From NCBI GenBank assembly GCA_016795065.1, contig JAEUIU010000030.1, positions 1 to 48,455 of the forward strand: a stretch of DNA of 48,455 nucleotides, in the 5' to 3' direction. Of this stretch, positions 9,258 to 17,098 are shown piece after piece (the first letter of the stretch is position 1; every line of letters starts with the position of its first letter). The translations under genes and the position numbers were made by a program. Origin of the DNA: Phycisphaerae bacterium (GTDB lineage Bacteria; Planctomycetota; Phycisphaerae; Phycisphaerales; SM1A02). The notes under the pieces were generated by a model. The model searched no databases. It was given only the letters and a program-made list of their open reading frames with translations, and was not told the DNA's origin.

Positions 9258-10801
9258 ACTGCCGCACCTGTGGCTTCTGTCTTTGGAACACCCAGTCGCG
9301 GATCTGCCCCGAATGCGGCACGCCGTTTCGCCCGTCGGAGTTTGAGTTCCGCCCGGCCGCGGTGCACTACGGCTGCCCGCACTGCGGCACGGGTTACCTT
9401 GGCATGTCACCCAAGGGGCATCTGGAGCCGAGTGAGTTCACCTGCTCGGTCTGCAAGGAGCGGTGCGCGATGGACGAGATGGTTCTCTCGCCAGCGCCGG
9501 GATCGACCTCGCCCGAGCTCGTTTCAAACACCTGGATCGGGCGACGCACCCAGTTCGGTCCCTTCTTCTCGACGTTGCGCGACATTCTCGTTCGCCCGCG
9601 CGAGTTCGCGATGACGGTGCCGTTGCGGGCCCCGACACGGGACGCGTTGGCGTTCTTTGGCCTGGGCGCTGGGCTGATGTTCGTTGCCGTCGTCGGGAGC
9701 CAACTCTGCTGGGTGACGGTCGTTTCGGCGATCCTCTCGTCCGCAGGGCAGGGCGTGCCGAGGGTTGGCATGATGGGCATGGGAGGCTTCGGTATCGCGG
9801 GCCTCTCGCTCGTGCTTGGCCTCCTGTTGACGCTCGTGGTTCTCTTCGGCGAGTCCACGATCATCCATCTTTTCCTCCGTTCCCCGGCCCGCAATGTGCC
9901 GCTGTCGCACACCCGCCAGCTCTACCTCTACTTCATGGGGACCTGGGGAGCGGTGAGTTGCCTCTCCGTCATCCCGTGTTTGGGCAGTCTGGTGAGTACG
10001 GCGTGGTTCTTCTTCGCGTTTTACGTCACCGCGGCCCTCATGCGAGGTGCCTACCAATCGTCCATGGGGCGGGCCGTCCTCGCCGTCATCGTGGCCCGCG
10101 TGGTCTCCATCATCCTGGTGACGCTCCTCACCCTCGTCGCGATCGTTGGCATGCCGCGGGCCTTCGGCCTTCCGGTCGGCATCTTCTCACGGATCTTCCA
10201 GGTGTCGGGTCCGACGGGCATTGCGGCGGCGCTGCTCGATCATCGCCAGGCGAACGGGACATGGCCCGCGACGCCGCTTGACCTGGTCGTCAACGATCCA
10301 ACCATCGGGTTCGACCTGCTCAGCATGGTCTCGGGCGAAGGATCAGGCGGTTCGATCGGCGCCGTCGACTTCAACGTCGTTTGGAGCGGCAACACGGCGG
10401 TGATCAACGCCGAGCGTGCTGCCCTGGCGGCGCGCATCCCGCCGGGTCAGGCGTTCCGACTCGGCAACGTGACCTTCTACTATCCGCTGACCTCGGGCGG
10501 CGCGAACGAGTGGCTCTTCGTCACGCAAAGTAGTGCCACGGGAGTGTCCTTGGTGTACACCGGCCAAGGGCGGATCGTGTTCACGGGGGGAAGCTGGGCG
10601 GCCGCGCTTGCTGCCGAGAACGCTCGACGTGCGGCGACTGGACTGCCGCCGCTCCCTGATCCGGCGTCGTTGCCGGATCTCAACCCGTCCTCGTCAAACC
10701 CGAATGCGGGCCCAGTCGCCCCACAGGAATCGGGCGAGGAAGAAGAGCCCGCGGGTGACCAGCTCGACGCAGAGACCGATCCAGATGCCGGGAAGCCCTA
10801 G
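9254..10801 (+). CDS. Double zinc-ribbon, Yip1-like membrane protein (paralogue 3 of 3)
   Basis: It is the third tandem copy (515 residues). It starts 'MNCRTCGFCLW' with 'CPECGTPFRPSEF', followed by the second ribbon 'CPHCGTGYLGMSPKGHL' and 'CSVCKERCAMDEMV'. The hydrophobic block (about 130-310) includes 'GLSLVLGLLLTLVVLF' and 'LYFMGTWGAVSCLSVIPCL'. The C-terminal domain has 'GSGGSIGAVDFNVVW' and a strongly acidic end. The ATG overlaps the stop of paralogue 2. Its last 108 bases overlap, tail to tail, the coding end of the minus-strand MATE gene. Because copy 2 also ends in a proline/acidic tail, I think the long 3' end is real rather than a frameshift artefact. The function is not known. Confidence 0.84.
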   Translation: MNCRTCGFCLWNTQSRICPECGTPFRPSEFEFRPAAVHYGCPHCGTGYLGMSPKGHLEPSEFTCSVCKERCAMDEMVLSPAPGSTSPELVSNTWIGRRTQFGPFFSTLRDILVRPREFAMTVPLRAPTRDALAFFGLGAGLMFVAVVGSQLCWVTVVSAILSSAGQGVPRVGMMGMGGFGIAGLSLVLGLLLTLVVLFGESTIIHLFLRSPARNVPLSHTRQLYLYFMGTWGAVSCLSVIPCLGSLVSTAWFFFAFYVTAALMRGAYQSSMGRAVLAVIVARVVSIILVTLLTLVAIVGMPRAFGLPVGIFSRIFQVSGPTGIAAALLDHRQANGTWPATPLDLVVNDPTIGFDLLSMVSGEGSGGSIGAVDFNVVWSGNTAVINAERAALAARIPPGQAFRLGNVTFYYPLTSGGANEWLFVTQSSATGVSLVYTGQGRIVFTGGSWAAALAAENARRAATGLPPLPDPASLPDLNPSSSNPNAGPVAPQESGEEEEPAGDQLDAETDPDAGKP

Positions 10802-12196
10802 GGCGAAGTAGACGCCGAAGAGATACGCCAACGGCACGCGGATCAGGCAGCAACTTCCCATCGTGATGAGGAGGAGCCACTTCGCATCGCCGACGCCGCG
10901 CAGGCCGTTGCGGACGACCATGGCAAGGGCGAAGAAGACCTGCACGACGCCGCAGGTGAAGAGGCACTGCGGGACGACCTCAAGGTGGACCGGCTCGGTC
11001 GAGATGAGCGAGGTGAGGAAGGTCCCGGCGGTCATGAAGACGATGCCGAGGGAGCCCATGATCGCCATGCCGACGAAGGTGCAGGCCCAGATCGCCTTGC
11101 GGGCGAGTCGCGGGCTGCCGGCGCCGAGGTACTGGCCGGCCACCGCGCCGGCGGCGGTGCCCATCGCGAAGCCAGGAAGGAAGCTGAAGGACTCCCATTG
11201 CACCGCGATGGTGTGGGCGCCGACCAAGCCGCCCTTGGCGAGGCCGTTGAGTTCGCGGGCCGCGGAGGCGACGCCGATGAACTTCATCACGACGAGCTGC
11301 ACCGCCCACATGACGAAGCCTTCGAAGAAGTTCGGCACGCCGACGCGAACGATGCGCCAGGCCATGAGGGTGTCGACGCGGAGGTGTGCCACGTCGAGCC
11401 GAAGGTCCTTCACGCCGCGCAGAAGGACGACCAGCGTGGCGACGCCACCGACGACGTAACAGAGCGTGGTTCCGGCCGCGATGCCAAAGACGCCCCAGAC
11501 TCCCGGGTCATGCGGGAAGGGATTGGAGACGATCGCGGATCCGACATGGAGGTCGGCACCGGAGATGAACCAAGATCCGAGGACGTTGACGATGTTTACC
11601 AACACCGAGATGTACAACGGCTTCGCCGACTCGCCGGCGCCGTGCAGGCACATCGTCCCGACTGACATCAGCCCGCAAAAAGGCATGCCGACCGCGATGG
11701 TGCGGACGTAGACCTCGCACCAGTGGGTCGCTTCGGGAGTGAGGCTGGCCAATTGAGCCAGGGGCGTGGCGGCGAACCAAAGGAGTACACCAACGACGGC
11801 GCCCCAGAGAAGCGAGAGCGTGACCGACTGGCCAAGGGCGGCGCCGGCGTCATGACGGTCGCCGCTCCCCATCGCCCGGGCGATGATGACCTGTCCGCCG
11901 ACGCCGAGGCCGGTCATGGCGATCATGATGAACCAGCCGACGAACGTGCCGAGGCCGATCCCGTCGAGAGCGTCGACGACGATAGCCTTGGGCAACTGTC
12001 CGGCGAGCAGCTTGTCGACCATGCCGACGCAGGCCTGCATGAGTTGCTGGAGGAGGACCGGAACCGCCACGATCCAGATCGCCGCCCACATGCTCTTACC
12101 CGCGAGCTTGCCGGCCTTGATCGTCCCGTCGGGAGCGACCGAGTCGGCATGGGCGTGGGTGACCGGGTCGACCTCGCCGGACGCGGAGACAGCCAT
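10694..12196 (-). CDS. MATE-family multidrug/toxin efflux transporter
   Basis: It is a cation-coupled exporter of the MATE superfamily, acting in the inner membrane. About 12 hydrophobic segments are visible, starting with 'IWIVAVPVLLQQLMQACV'. The family pattern 'GLGVGGQVIIARAMGSGD' is present, and the second repeat has 'SFLPGFAMGTAAGAVAGQYLGAG'. The frame extends upstream to an ATG at 12379. I prefer the ATG at 12196 (500 residues) because a likely -10 element lies at 12291-12297, downstream of 12379, and the extra leader is low-complexity and hydrophilic. A TTG at 12283 is also possible. The substrate cannot be told from sequence. The 3' end overlaps the third zinc-ribbon gene by 108 bases, and the gene is divergent from the zinc-ribbon gene at 12455. 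Confidence 0.9.
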   Translation of the reverse strand: MAVSASGEVDPVTHAHADSVAPDGTIKAGKLAGKSMWAAIWIVAVPVLLQQLMQACVGMVDKLLAGQLPKAIVVDALDGIGLGTFVGWFIMIAMTGLGVGGQVIIARAMGSGDRHDAGAALGQSVTLSLLWGAVVGVLLWFAATPLAQLASLTPEATHWCEVYVRTIAVGMPFCGLMSVGTMCLHGAGESAKPLYISVLVNIVNVLGSWFISGADLHVGSAIVSNPFPHDPGVWGVFGIAAGTTLCYVVGGVATLVVLLRGVKDLRLDVAHLRVDTLMAWRIVRVGVPNFFEGFVMWAVQLVVMKFIGVASAARELNGLAKGGLVGAHTIAVQWESFSFLPGFAMGTAAGAVAGQYLGAGSPRLARKAIWACTFVGMAIMGSLGIVFMTAGTFLTSLISTEPVHLEVVPQCLFTCGVVQVFFALAMVVRNGLRGVGDAKWLLLITMGSCCLIRVPLAYLFGVYFALGLPGIWIGLCVELVTRGLFFLARFLWGDWARIRV

Positions 12197-12290
12197 CTCG
12201 TCACCGGTATCCGTGGCCACAAGGGCTTCGGGACTGGTGGCGAGGTCGTTCTCCTGAGTCGGCTGAGGGCGTCTATCGCGCAAGGAGACA

Positions 12291-12297
12291 AGTGTAC
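12291..12297 (-). promoter_or_regulatory. Candidate -10 element (GTACACT) before the MATE gene
   Basis: Read on the minus strand, CCTTC is followed by G and then GTACACT, the same hexamer as before ilvE and with a similar CCTTC block upstream. It would start a transcript near 12284 and so excludes the most distal ATG of the MATE frame. No clear -35 is visible. Confidence 0.35.
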
Positions 12298-12454
12298 CGA
12301 AGGAGCCGAGCGGGATCGTCCTTCGCGGCAATGAGCTGTTCGGACGTCGAGAAATTCGCGTCCGCACGCAGCGGCCCATCAGGGTCGCCCGCAGTCCGCG
12401 TGGAGTTGCTCAGCGGCCTGCCAGGGTACGACGGTGGCGCGGTACGTTTTCGGC

Positions 12455-13387
12455 ATGACGACCGACGAAATCCGGACACGTGGGCTCCTCTGTGCGCGCT
12501 GTCAGTACGACCTGAGCGCCACGTCTTTCGATGGCGTCTGTCCCGAATGCGCGCATCCGGCGCGGCTTTCCTGGAACCAGATGCAAGAGAGGCTCCTACG
12601 GCAGCTTCACACCTTCCGCCGGTGGTTCTCGACCGTGACGACCTGTACCCTCATTCTGGCGATCCTCTCGGTGGCTTCCGGCGTCAGTTCGCTGGTGGTG
12701 GCGGGCCTTCTGGTGTTTGTGGCCCGCGAGTGGGGCGGTTGGATGGCCAACGCCGTCGCTTCGAGCGTGGCTGGCTGTGCGTCCGGGCTGGTGGGGATTC
12801 TCTGGGTCGTCGGTTGGCTGGTCCTTGCCCGCGCACGCGTCACCGAGCCGTGGCCGGAGCTCAAGCCGAAGGGGGCACGCGTCGCGATCGCCTTGGCCTC
12901 GCTCATCATCGTCAGCGTCGTCATCATGTTGATTGCCGCTCGCCTATCGACGGAGAGGCATGTCGCCTTTCTCGTTCACGCGGCGTTGGCGCTCCTGAGT
13001 TTCTGGGTGTACGCCACGATCCTCGGATACTGCGCTACCCTTGGGGCAACGCTGCGCCCCGCCATCGCGTTGCCGCGGTCGCTCTCTTGGCTGAATCTCT
13101 CCGTCCTGGTGGTGACCTCCGTGACGGCGGTCATCGAGATCGAGGACCCTTTCGCGCAGCCATCGGCCACGCCGTCGGCGAGTTTCTCGGAGATGCTCTT
13201 GCCAACCAGTCCGCTGGCCGCAGCGGCGCAGGCTGTTGCCGTCCTGACGCTTGCCCTGTTTACGCTGATACTCGCGCGTGCCATGCGCCGCATGGCCGAC
13301 GTCATTCCAACGACCGTCCTCGACCATCGAAAGGCGAGAGGCTACGAGCCAGAGGGCGATTCGGTGCGGCTGCCTGACTCGACATGA
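12455..13387 (+). CDS. Zinc-ribbon membrane protein, function unknown
   Basis: It is a 310-residue protein. The N-terminal single zinc ribbon reads 'CARCQYDLSATSFDGVCPECAHPARLS' in two parts, C13/C16 and C29/C32, the common planctomycete form 'CxxCxYDL...CPEC'. About seven hydrophobic segments follow, for example 'CTLILAILSVASGVSSLVV' and 'LASLIIVSVVIMLIAA'. A GTG at 12434 is in frame, but the ATG at 12455 ('MTTDEIRTRGLLC') is more likely. It is divergent from the MATE gene. Its last 46 bases overlap the coding end of the minus-strand C25 peptidase. The ribbon has the same general design as the three-gene family upstream, but there is only one and the rest of the protein is unrelated by eye. 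No catalytic motif is seen. Confidence 0.78.
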   Translation: MTTDEIRTRGLLCARCQYDLSATSFDGVCPECAHPARLSWNQMQERLLRQLHTFRRWFSTVTTCTLILAILSVASGVSSLVVAGLLVFVAREWGGWMANAVASSVAGCASGLVGILWVVGWLVLARARVTEPWPELKPKGARVAIALASLIIVSVVIMLIAARLSTERHVAFLVHAALALLSFWVYATILGYCATLGATLRPAIALPRSLSWLNLSVLVVTSVTAVIEIEDPFAQPSATPSASFSEMLLPTSPLAAAAQAVAVLTLALFTLILARAMRRMADVIPTTVLDHRKARGYEPEGDSVRLPDST

Positions 13388-15048
13388 CGCCTGGTGAGTC
13401 GCATGCCTCCGATCGCCTCGGCCGCGCGAGCGCCGACCGTCGGAGGTGCTTCCGTTGCCCGCACCCTGAGCATCGCGGACCGTCCTGGCAGGGGGCTCGG
13501 AAGGGGGATGCTGAACCGACCTTCGCGGATGTCGCCTTGGCCGCGCCACAGCACCCGATCGTTGACCAGCGGGTAGTTGTGGGCGGCCCGGGCCTCGGCG
13601 TCGTCGTTGGGCGCGGCGAGTTGGACATCGGTGGAGACGCAGTCATCACGCGCCGTTTCGATGAGGACCTCGACCGTACCGGTCGCGATGGTCGGCACGC
13701 GTCCCGTGACGTGGCCCTCGGCGATGGCCAGCCCCTCGACCTTTGCACCGGGTGAGGCGATGCGCATCATCGGATCGCCGATCAGAGCGTACATGCGGAC
13801 GTGCATCAAACGCAGGTCCTCGAGCGAGAGCTTCCACTTGGTGAGCTTGGCGATCGGGGCGACCATGGCGTCCAACTCCCGGTCGCGGGCGTCGAGGTCG
13901 AACATGGCAAGCCGAGCTCGACGGTCGATCTCGCCCATGGTCTCATCCGCATGGGCGATGAGCATGCGGGTCAGTTCCTTCTGAAAGACCGCGTTGCCGT
14001 AGGGATGCGTCGGCCGCGTGCCGGCGACGATCGCCACGGGGCCTTCGGGATGCTCCAGCATGAGTTCCGCAAGCGAATCGCGATCGCGGCCATGATCAGG
14101 CGAGCGATCGAACCACCCAGTCGAGCAGCAGGTCATGAGGGCGATCGGATGGCGGCCGCTGCAGGAGGGCAGGTCCTTGAGGGCCGAGCCTCGCAGGATC
14201 GGAGCGCGACGCTCCTCTTCCTTCGGACCCCAACGCAAGGTGTCGACGCCCTCGGCGTGGCCGTGCCCGACATAGTTGAAGAGGAGCGACCCTTCGCTCA
14301 ACCGTTCCAGCGTGGTCCGCTCGACGCAGGTGAGTGGCGGACACCACTTTGAGTCGGGCTTGGCGTAGGTCACGCTCACGTCGTACGACGGAGGGACCGA
14401 TTCGTTGACGAAGCGAATGAAGACCTGCTCGAGGAGCGTGTCGAAGATCCCGAAGTGGCCCTCGCCGGCGACGTAGGTCACGCGATGCCGCCACGGGCCG
14501 GCCGGAGCGTCTTCCTCGTAGCGGCGGATCTTGGCGAGGACCGCAAGGGCCTCGACATCGGTTGCGACCGGCACGCGACCGATGGCCACCATCGAGGGCT
14601 CGTCCTCGGTCAGCAGGGCGTAGGGATGATCGCTTGCGAAAGTCGGTTCGCCTCCGCGGAGAAGCGACGGCTCGCCTTGTTCAAACTGAAAGGTGGGAAT
14701 GCCGTTCTCGCCGACATCGCCCAGGAGCAGAATCGCGGTTCGGTCCGGAGCGGTTCGGGCCGTGATGACAGCTTGGATTCTCGTCCGAAGCGACTCGCAC
14801 GCCTCTTTCGGCTGAGCTGGCAGGAGCGTCACGGTCCATCCGCCAGCGGATCGATAATCACGCCAAGCCATCGCGGCATTGGAGAGGGCAGGAGCGTGAA
14901 CAATCACGGCGTGTCGTTCGGATGCCGCGACCGTCCCATGAGTGGCGCCTGCACAAGTCGCGATCAGAACCTCGACCAGGAAGGCGAGCCGGACACACAA
15001 AGATCGCGTCGCACGGCGGCGCGGGGACGAACAGGATGGGGTGCGCAC
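13342..15048 (-). CDS. Exported C25 (gingipain-type) cysteine peptidase-like protein
   Basis: It belongs to the caspase-fold C25 family of secreted peptidases. From a GTG at 15048 the protein has 568 residues with an N-terminal signal peptide ('RSLCVRLAFLVEVLIATCAGA'-like, cleavage near residue 40). The catalytic pair is visible: histidine in 'FNYVGHGHAEG' (about residue 262) and cysteine in 'MTCCSTGWFD' (about 308), aligned with the GHG and CxxGxF motifs of gingipains. 'GDVGENGIPTFQF' and 'VAIGRVPV' match the N-terminal subdomain, and 'MYALIGDPMMRI' closes the catalytic part. About 130 residues of C-terminal beta-rich extension follow. The frame continues to an ATG at 15150, but a GTAGACT element at 15081-15087 and the signal peptide favour 15048. 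I see no type IX sorting domain. Confidence 0.83.
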   Translation of the reverse strand: MRTPSCSSPRRRATRSLCVRLAFLVEVLIATCAGATHGTVAASERHAVIVHAPALSNAAMAWRDYRSAGGWTVTLLPAQPKEACESLRTRIQAVITARTAPDRTAILLLGDVGENGIPTFQFEQGEPSLLRGGEPTFASDHPYALLTEDEPSMVAIGRVPVATDVEALAVLAKIRRYEEDAPAGPWRHRVTYVAGEGHFGIFDTLLEQVFIRFVNESVPPSYDVSVTYAKPDSKWCPPLTCVERTTLERLSEGSLLFNYVGHGHAEGVDTLRWGPKEEERRAPILRGSALKDLPSCSGRHPIALMTCCSTGWFDRSPDHGRDRDSLAELMLEHPEGPVAIVAGTRPTHPYGNAVFQKELTRMLIAHADETMGEIDRRARLAMFDLDARDRELDAMVAPIAKLTKWKLSLEDLRLMHVRMYALIGDPMMRIASPGAKVEGLAIAEGHVTGRVPTIATGTVEVLIETARDDCVSTDVQLAAPNDDAEARAAHNYPLVNDRVLWRGQGDIREGRFSIPLPSPLPGRSAMLRVRATEAPPTVGARAAEAIGGMRLTRRHVESGSRTESPSGS

Positions 15049-15080
15049 GGCAGAACTCCGATCGGTGAGAATGCGCACGC

Positions 15081-15087
15081 AGTCTAC
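15081..15087 (-). promoter_or_regulatory. Candidate -10 element (GTAGACT) before the C25 peptidase
   Basis: The minus strand reads CCGTAGACTGCG, another TAnACT hexamer preceded by G. It lies 33 bases before the GTG at 15048, which carries the signal peptide, and downstream of the distal ATG at 15150. This supports the shorter protein. Confidence 0.35.
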
Positions 15088-15233
15088 GGTGCGAGGCGAA
15101 GGATCCCCGAAACCGTTGTGCCTCTTGATGGCGTGGCCTCGCTTCGCCATGCGGCTCGACGCAGGCGGCGCCGGAGACGGCCCCGTTCACGGGAAGGGGG
15201 GCGCTCGACCGAGTTCGGCCATTGGGGGTCACG

Positions 15234-15998
15234 ATGAAGAGAGACGACCACCGCGGAGGGCATCGCCTCGTTCGATGGACCGGCTTGGGCCTGGCCGCGA
15301 CGATCTTCGGCGTGGGGACGGCCATCGGGGTTGCGGCACTCGCGACGGTTCGCCAGCCCGCGGCCGTCGTTGGGGGGCGAGAGACGATTCGGTTCCCCGA
15401 GACGTCCAGGTGTGGCATCGTTGCGTGGCGTCGCGATGGGGCCGGGGCGATCGATGTCACCATCCAGACGGGGATGATCATGCGGATGGGCGGCGACTAC
15501 GACGCCGAACCGGGTGCTGTCGAGAAGCTCGTTCCGTCGTGGGCCCGGGATCATGTGGTCCCGTGGGGTTGGGTTGGCCCGTGGCAACTGGGGCAACGAA
15601 GCGTGCGGCACCTCGTCCTTCGCGGATGGCCATGGCCGATGTGTTACGCGGTTCTTGAGGCTCAGGGCGATTCGCCGAATGGGCCCGGTGGATGGACCGT
15701 GATCGAGGGGACGCTCAGGGGTCGCGCGGCGACTAGCCCCTGGGATCCAGTCATGCCGATGGTGTGGCCCACCGTGCCCCATTGGCCGGGCGCGATCGCT
15801 AACGCGGCACTGTTCGCTGTGGTGTGGGGACTGGTCGGGCTGGCGGGTTTCGCTCTGCGCGACTCGATCAGGTCCTCGTGGCGTCGTCGCCGCGGCCGTT
15901 GCGTTCACTGTGGCCACTCCTTCGGCGCGAGCGAGCCATCGGGATGCCGCTGCCCGGAATGTGGGCAACTCCTGGTGCGCCGCCGCTCCGACGAATGA
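15234..15998 (+). CDS. Membrane protein with C-terminal zinc ribbon
   Basis: It is a 254-residue protein of unknown function. The N-terminal transmembrane segment lies at about residues 18-40 ('GLGLAATIFGVGTAIGVAAL'). A tryptophan- and proline-rich extracytoplasmic region follows (about 45-180). A second transmembrane segment at about 190-212 ('IANAALFAVVWGLVGLAGFAL') is followed by a basic stretch and a cytoplasmic zinc ribbon 'CVHCGHSFGASEPSGC' with 'CPECGQLL'. The ATG at 15234 is preferred over an upstream TTG at 15222. The topology mirrors the family at 6168-10801 with the ribbon at the opposite end. It sits between the divergent C25 peptidase and the phenylalanine hydroxylase gene. No enzyme motif is seen. 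Confidence 0.75.
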   Translation: MKRDDHRGGHRLVRWTGLGLAATIFGVGTAIGVAALATVRQPAAVVGGRETIRFPETSRCGIVAWRRDGAGAIDVTIQTGMIMRMGGDYDAEPGAVEKLVPSWARDHVVPWGWVGPWQLGQRSVRHLVLRGWPWPMCYAVLEAQGDSPNGPGGWTVIEGTLRGRAATSPWDPVMPMVWPTVPHWPGAIANAALFAVVWGLVGLAGFALRDSIRSSWRRRRGRCVHCGHSFGASEPSGCRCPECGQLLVRRRSDE

Positions 15999-16160
15999 AC
16001 CGCGATCGCGGGAGAACCCCCTTGAACTCCCCGGAAACGCCGATACATTGATCGGTAATTCGGACGGCGTCTCTGTGAGGCCGACCGCTTCGCTCCGGGT
16101 GACCAAAGCCGGCACGGCTTGGAAGTCCGGGGATCGCCGACTACACGGAGGTCGCCCGAT

Positions 16161-17069
16161 ATGGGGATCGGACATCCAGACGAGCACGCCGCCGCGCAGG
16201 ACCGCGCCGGGCGAGCGGACGAAAAGACGGCCTACAGCCTGAACCATGCCATGATCGATGGGGCCCAGGCTCGGGCTGCCAGCGTCTACGCCGAGCGATT
16301 TGGCGAAGCTGGCTTCAACGATCCGACTGGTCTCTACATCGATCAGCACTACGAGGGCTACACGGCCGACGACCAGTTCGTCTGGCAAGAGCTGTATCGA
16401 CGCCAGGCCGACCACCTCGCCGAGAACGCCAGCCGCGTGTGGTTGGGTGGGGCGAAGGCGATCGGACTCGGTCCGGACGCCATCCCTGACCTGCGGGTGA
16501 TCAACACGAACCTGAAGCGACTCACCGGATGGCAGTCCCGGGCCGTTCCGGGTTACGTCGCCGCTCGTCCCTTCTTCGCCTGCCTCTCGCGCCGCGAGTT
16601 TCCGACCACGGTGGTGATTCGCCCGAAGGACCGGATCGACTACCTGCCCGAGCCGGACATTTTCCACGACGTCTTCGGCCATGTGCCCCTGCATGCGGAT
16701 CCCGCCTTCGCGGATTTCCTCCAGGAGTACGGCAGCGCGGCCCTCGTCGCCGACGCCGAGCACACCGAGCGTCTGGCCCGCCTCTTCTGGTTCACCGTGG
16801 AGTTCGGCCTGATCCGCGAGGAGGGCCGGCTGAAGGTCTACGGCGCCGGACTGATCAGTTCCCCTGGCGAGTCGCGCCACTGCCTCCGTTCGCCGGAGGT
16901 TGATCGTCGTCCCTTCGACCTCGATGTGGTGTGCGAAACCACCTTCGAGATCGATCACTACCAGCCGCTTCTTTTCGTCCTCGACTCGTTCGAGCAGCTC
17001 CGCGATGCGATGCGCCTCTACGCCGGGCGTGTCCGCGAGGCCGCCCGTCGCACCCCTGTCGCTACCTAA
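16161..17069 (+). CDS. phhA: Phenylalanine 4-monooxygenase (aromatic amino acid hydroxylase)
   Basis: It converts phenylalanine to tyrosine using a pterin, oxygen and non-haem iron. The 302-residue monodomain bacterial form lacks the regulatory ACT domain of animals. The iron ligands are visible: the two histidines of 'HDVFGHVPLH' (about 169 and 174) and the glutamate in 'FWFTVEFGL' (about 214). 'RPFFACLSRREFPTT' and 'YGAGLISSPGE' are further family signatures. The ATG at 16161 has a GGAGG about eight bases upstream, better than the in-frame start at 16119. hpd begins 29 bases downstream, so the product tyrosine can be degraded once transaminated. The 162-base upstream gap holds CGCCGATACATT (16038-16049), possibly promoter-related. 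No pterin recycling gene (phhB) is nearby. Confidence 0.95.
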   Translation: MGIGHPDEHAAAQDRAGRADEKTAYSLNHAMIDGAQARAASVYAERFGEAGFNDPTGLYIDQHYEGYTADDQFVWQELYRRQADHLAENASRVWLGGAKAIGLGPDAIPDLRVINTNLKRLTGWQSRAVPGYVAARPFFACLSRREFPTTVVIRPKDRIDYLPEPDIFHDVFGHVPLHADPAFADFLQEYGSAALVADAEHTERLARLFWFTVEFGLIREEGRLKVYGAGLISSPGESRHCLRSPEVDRRPFDLDVVCETTFEIDHYQPLLFVLDSFEQLRDAMRLYAGRVREAARRTPVAT

Positions 17070-17098
17070 CAGTTCGCTCATACCACCGGACGCTACCC

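Noticed and set aside
15084..17081. 665-residue minus-strand open frame opposite phhA
   Set aside because: phhA on the plus strand has intact iron ligands and a Shine-Dalgarno; the antisense product shows no motif.
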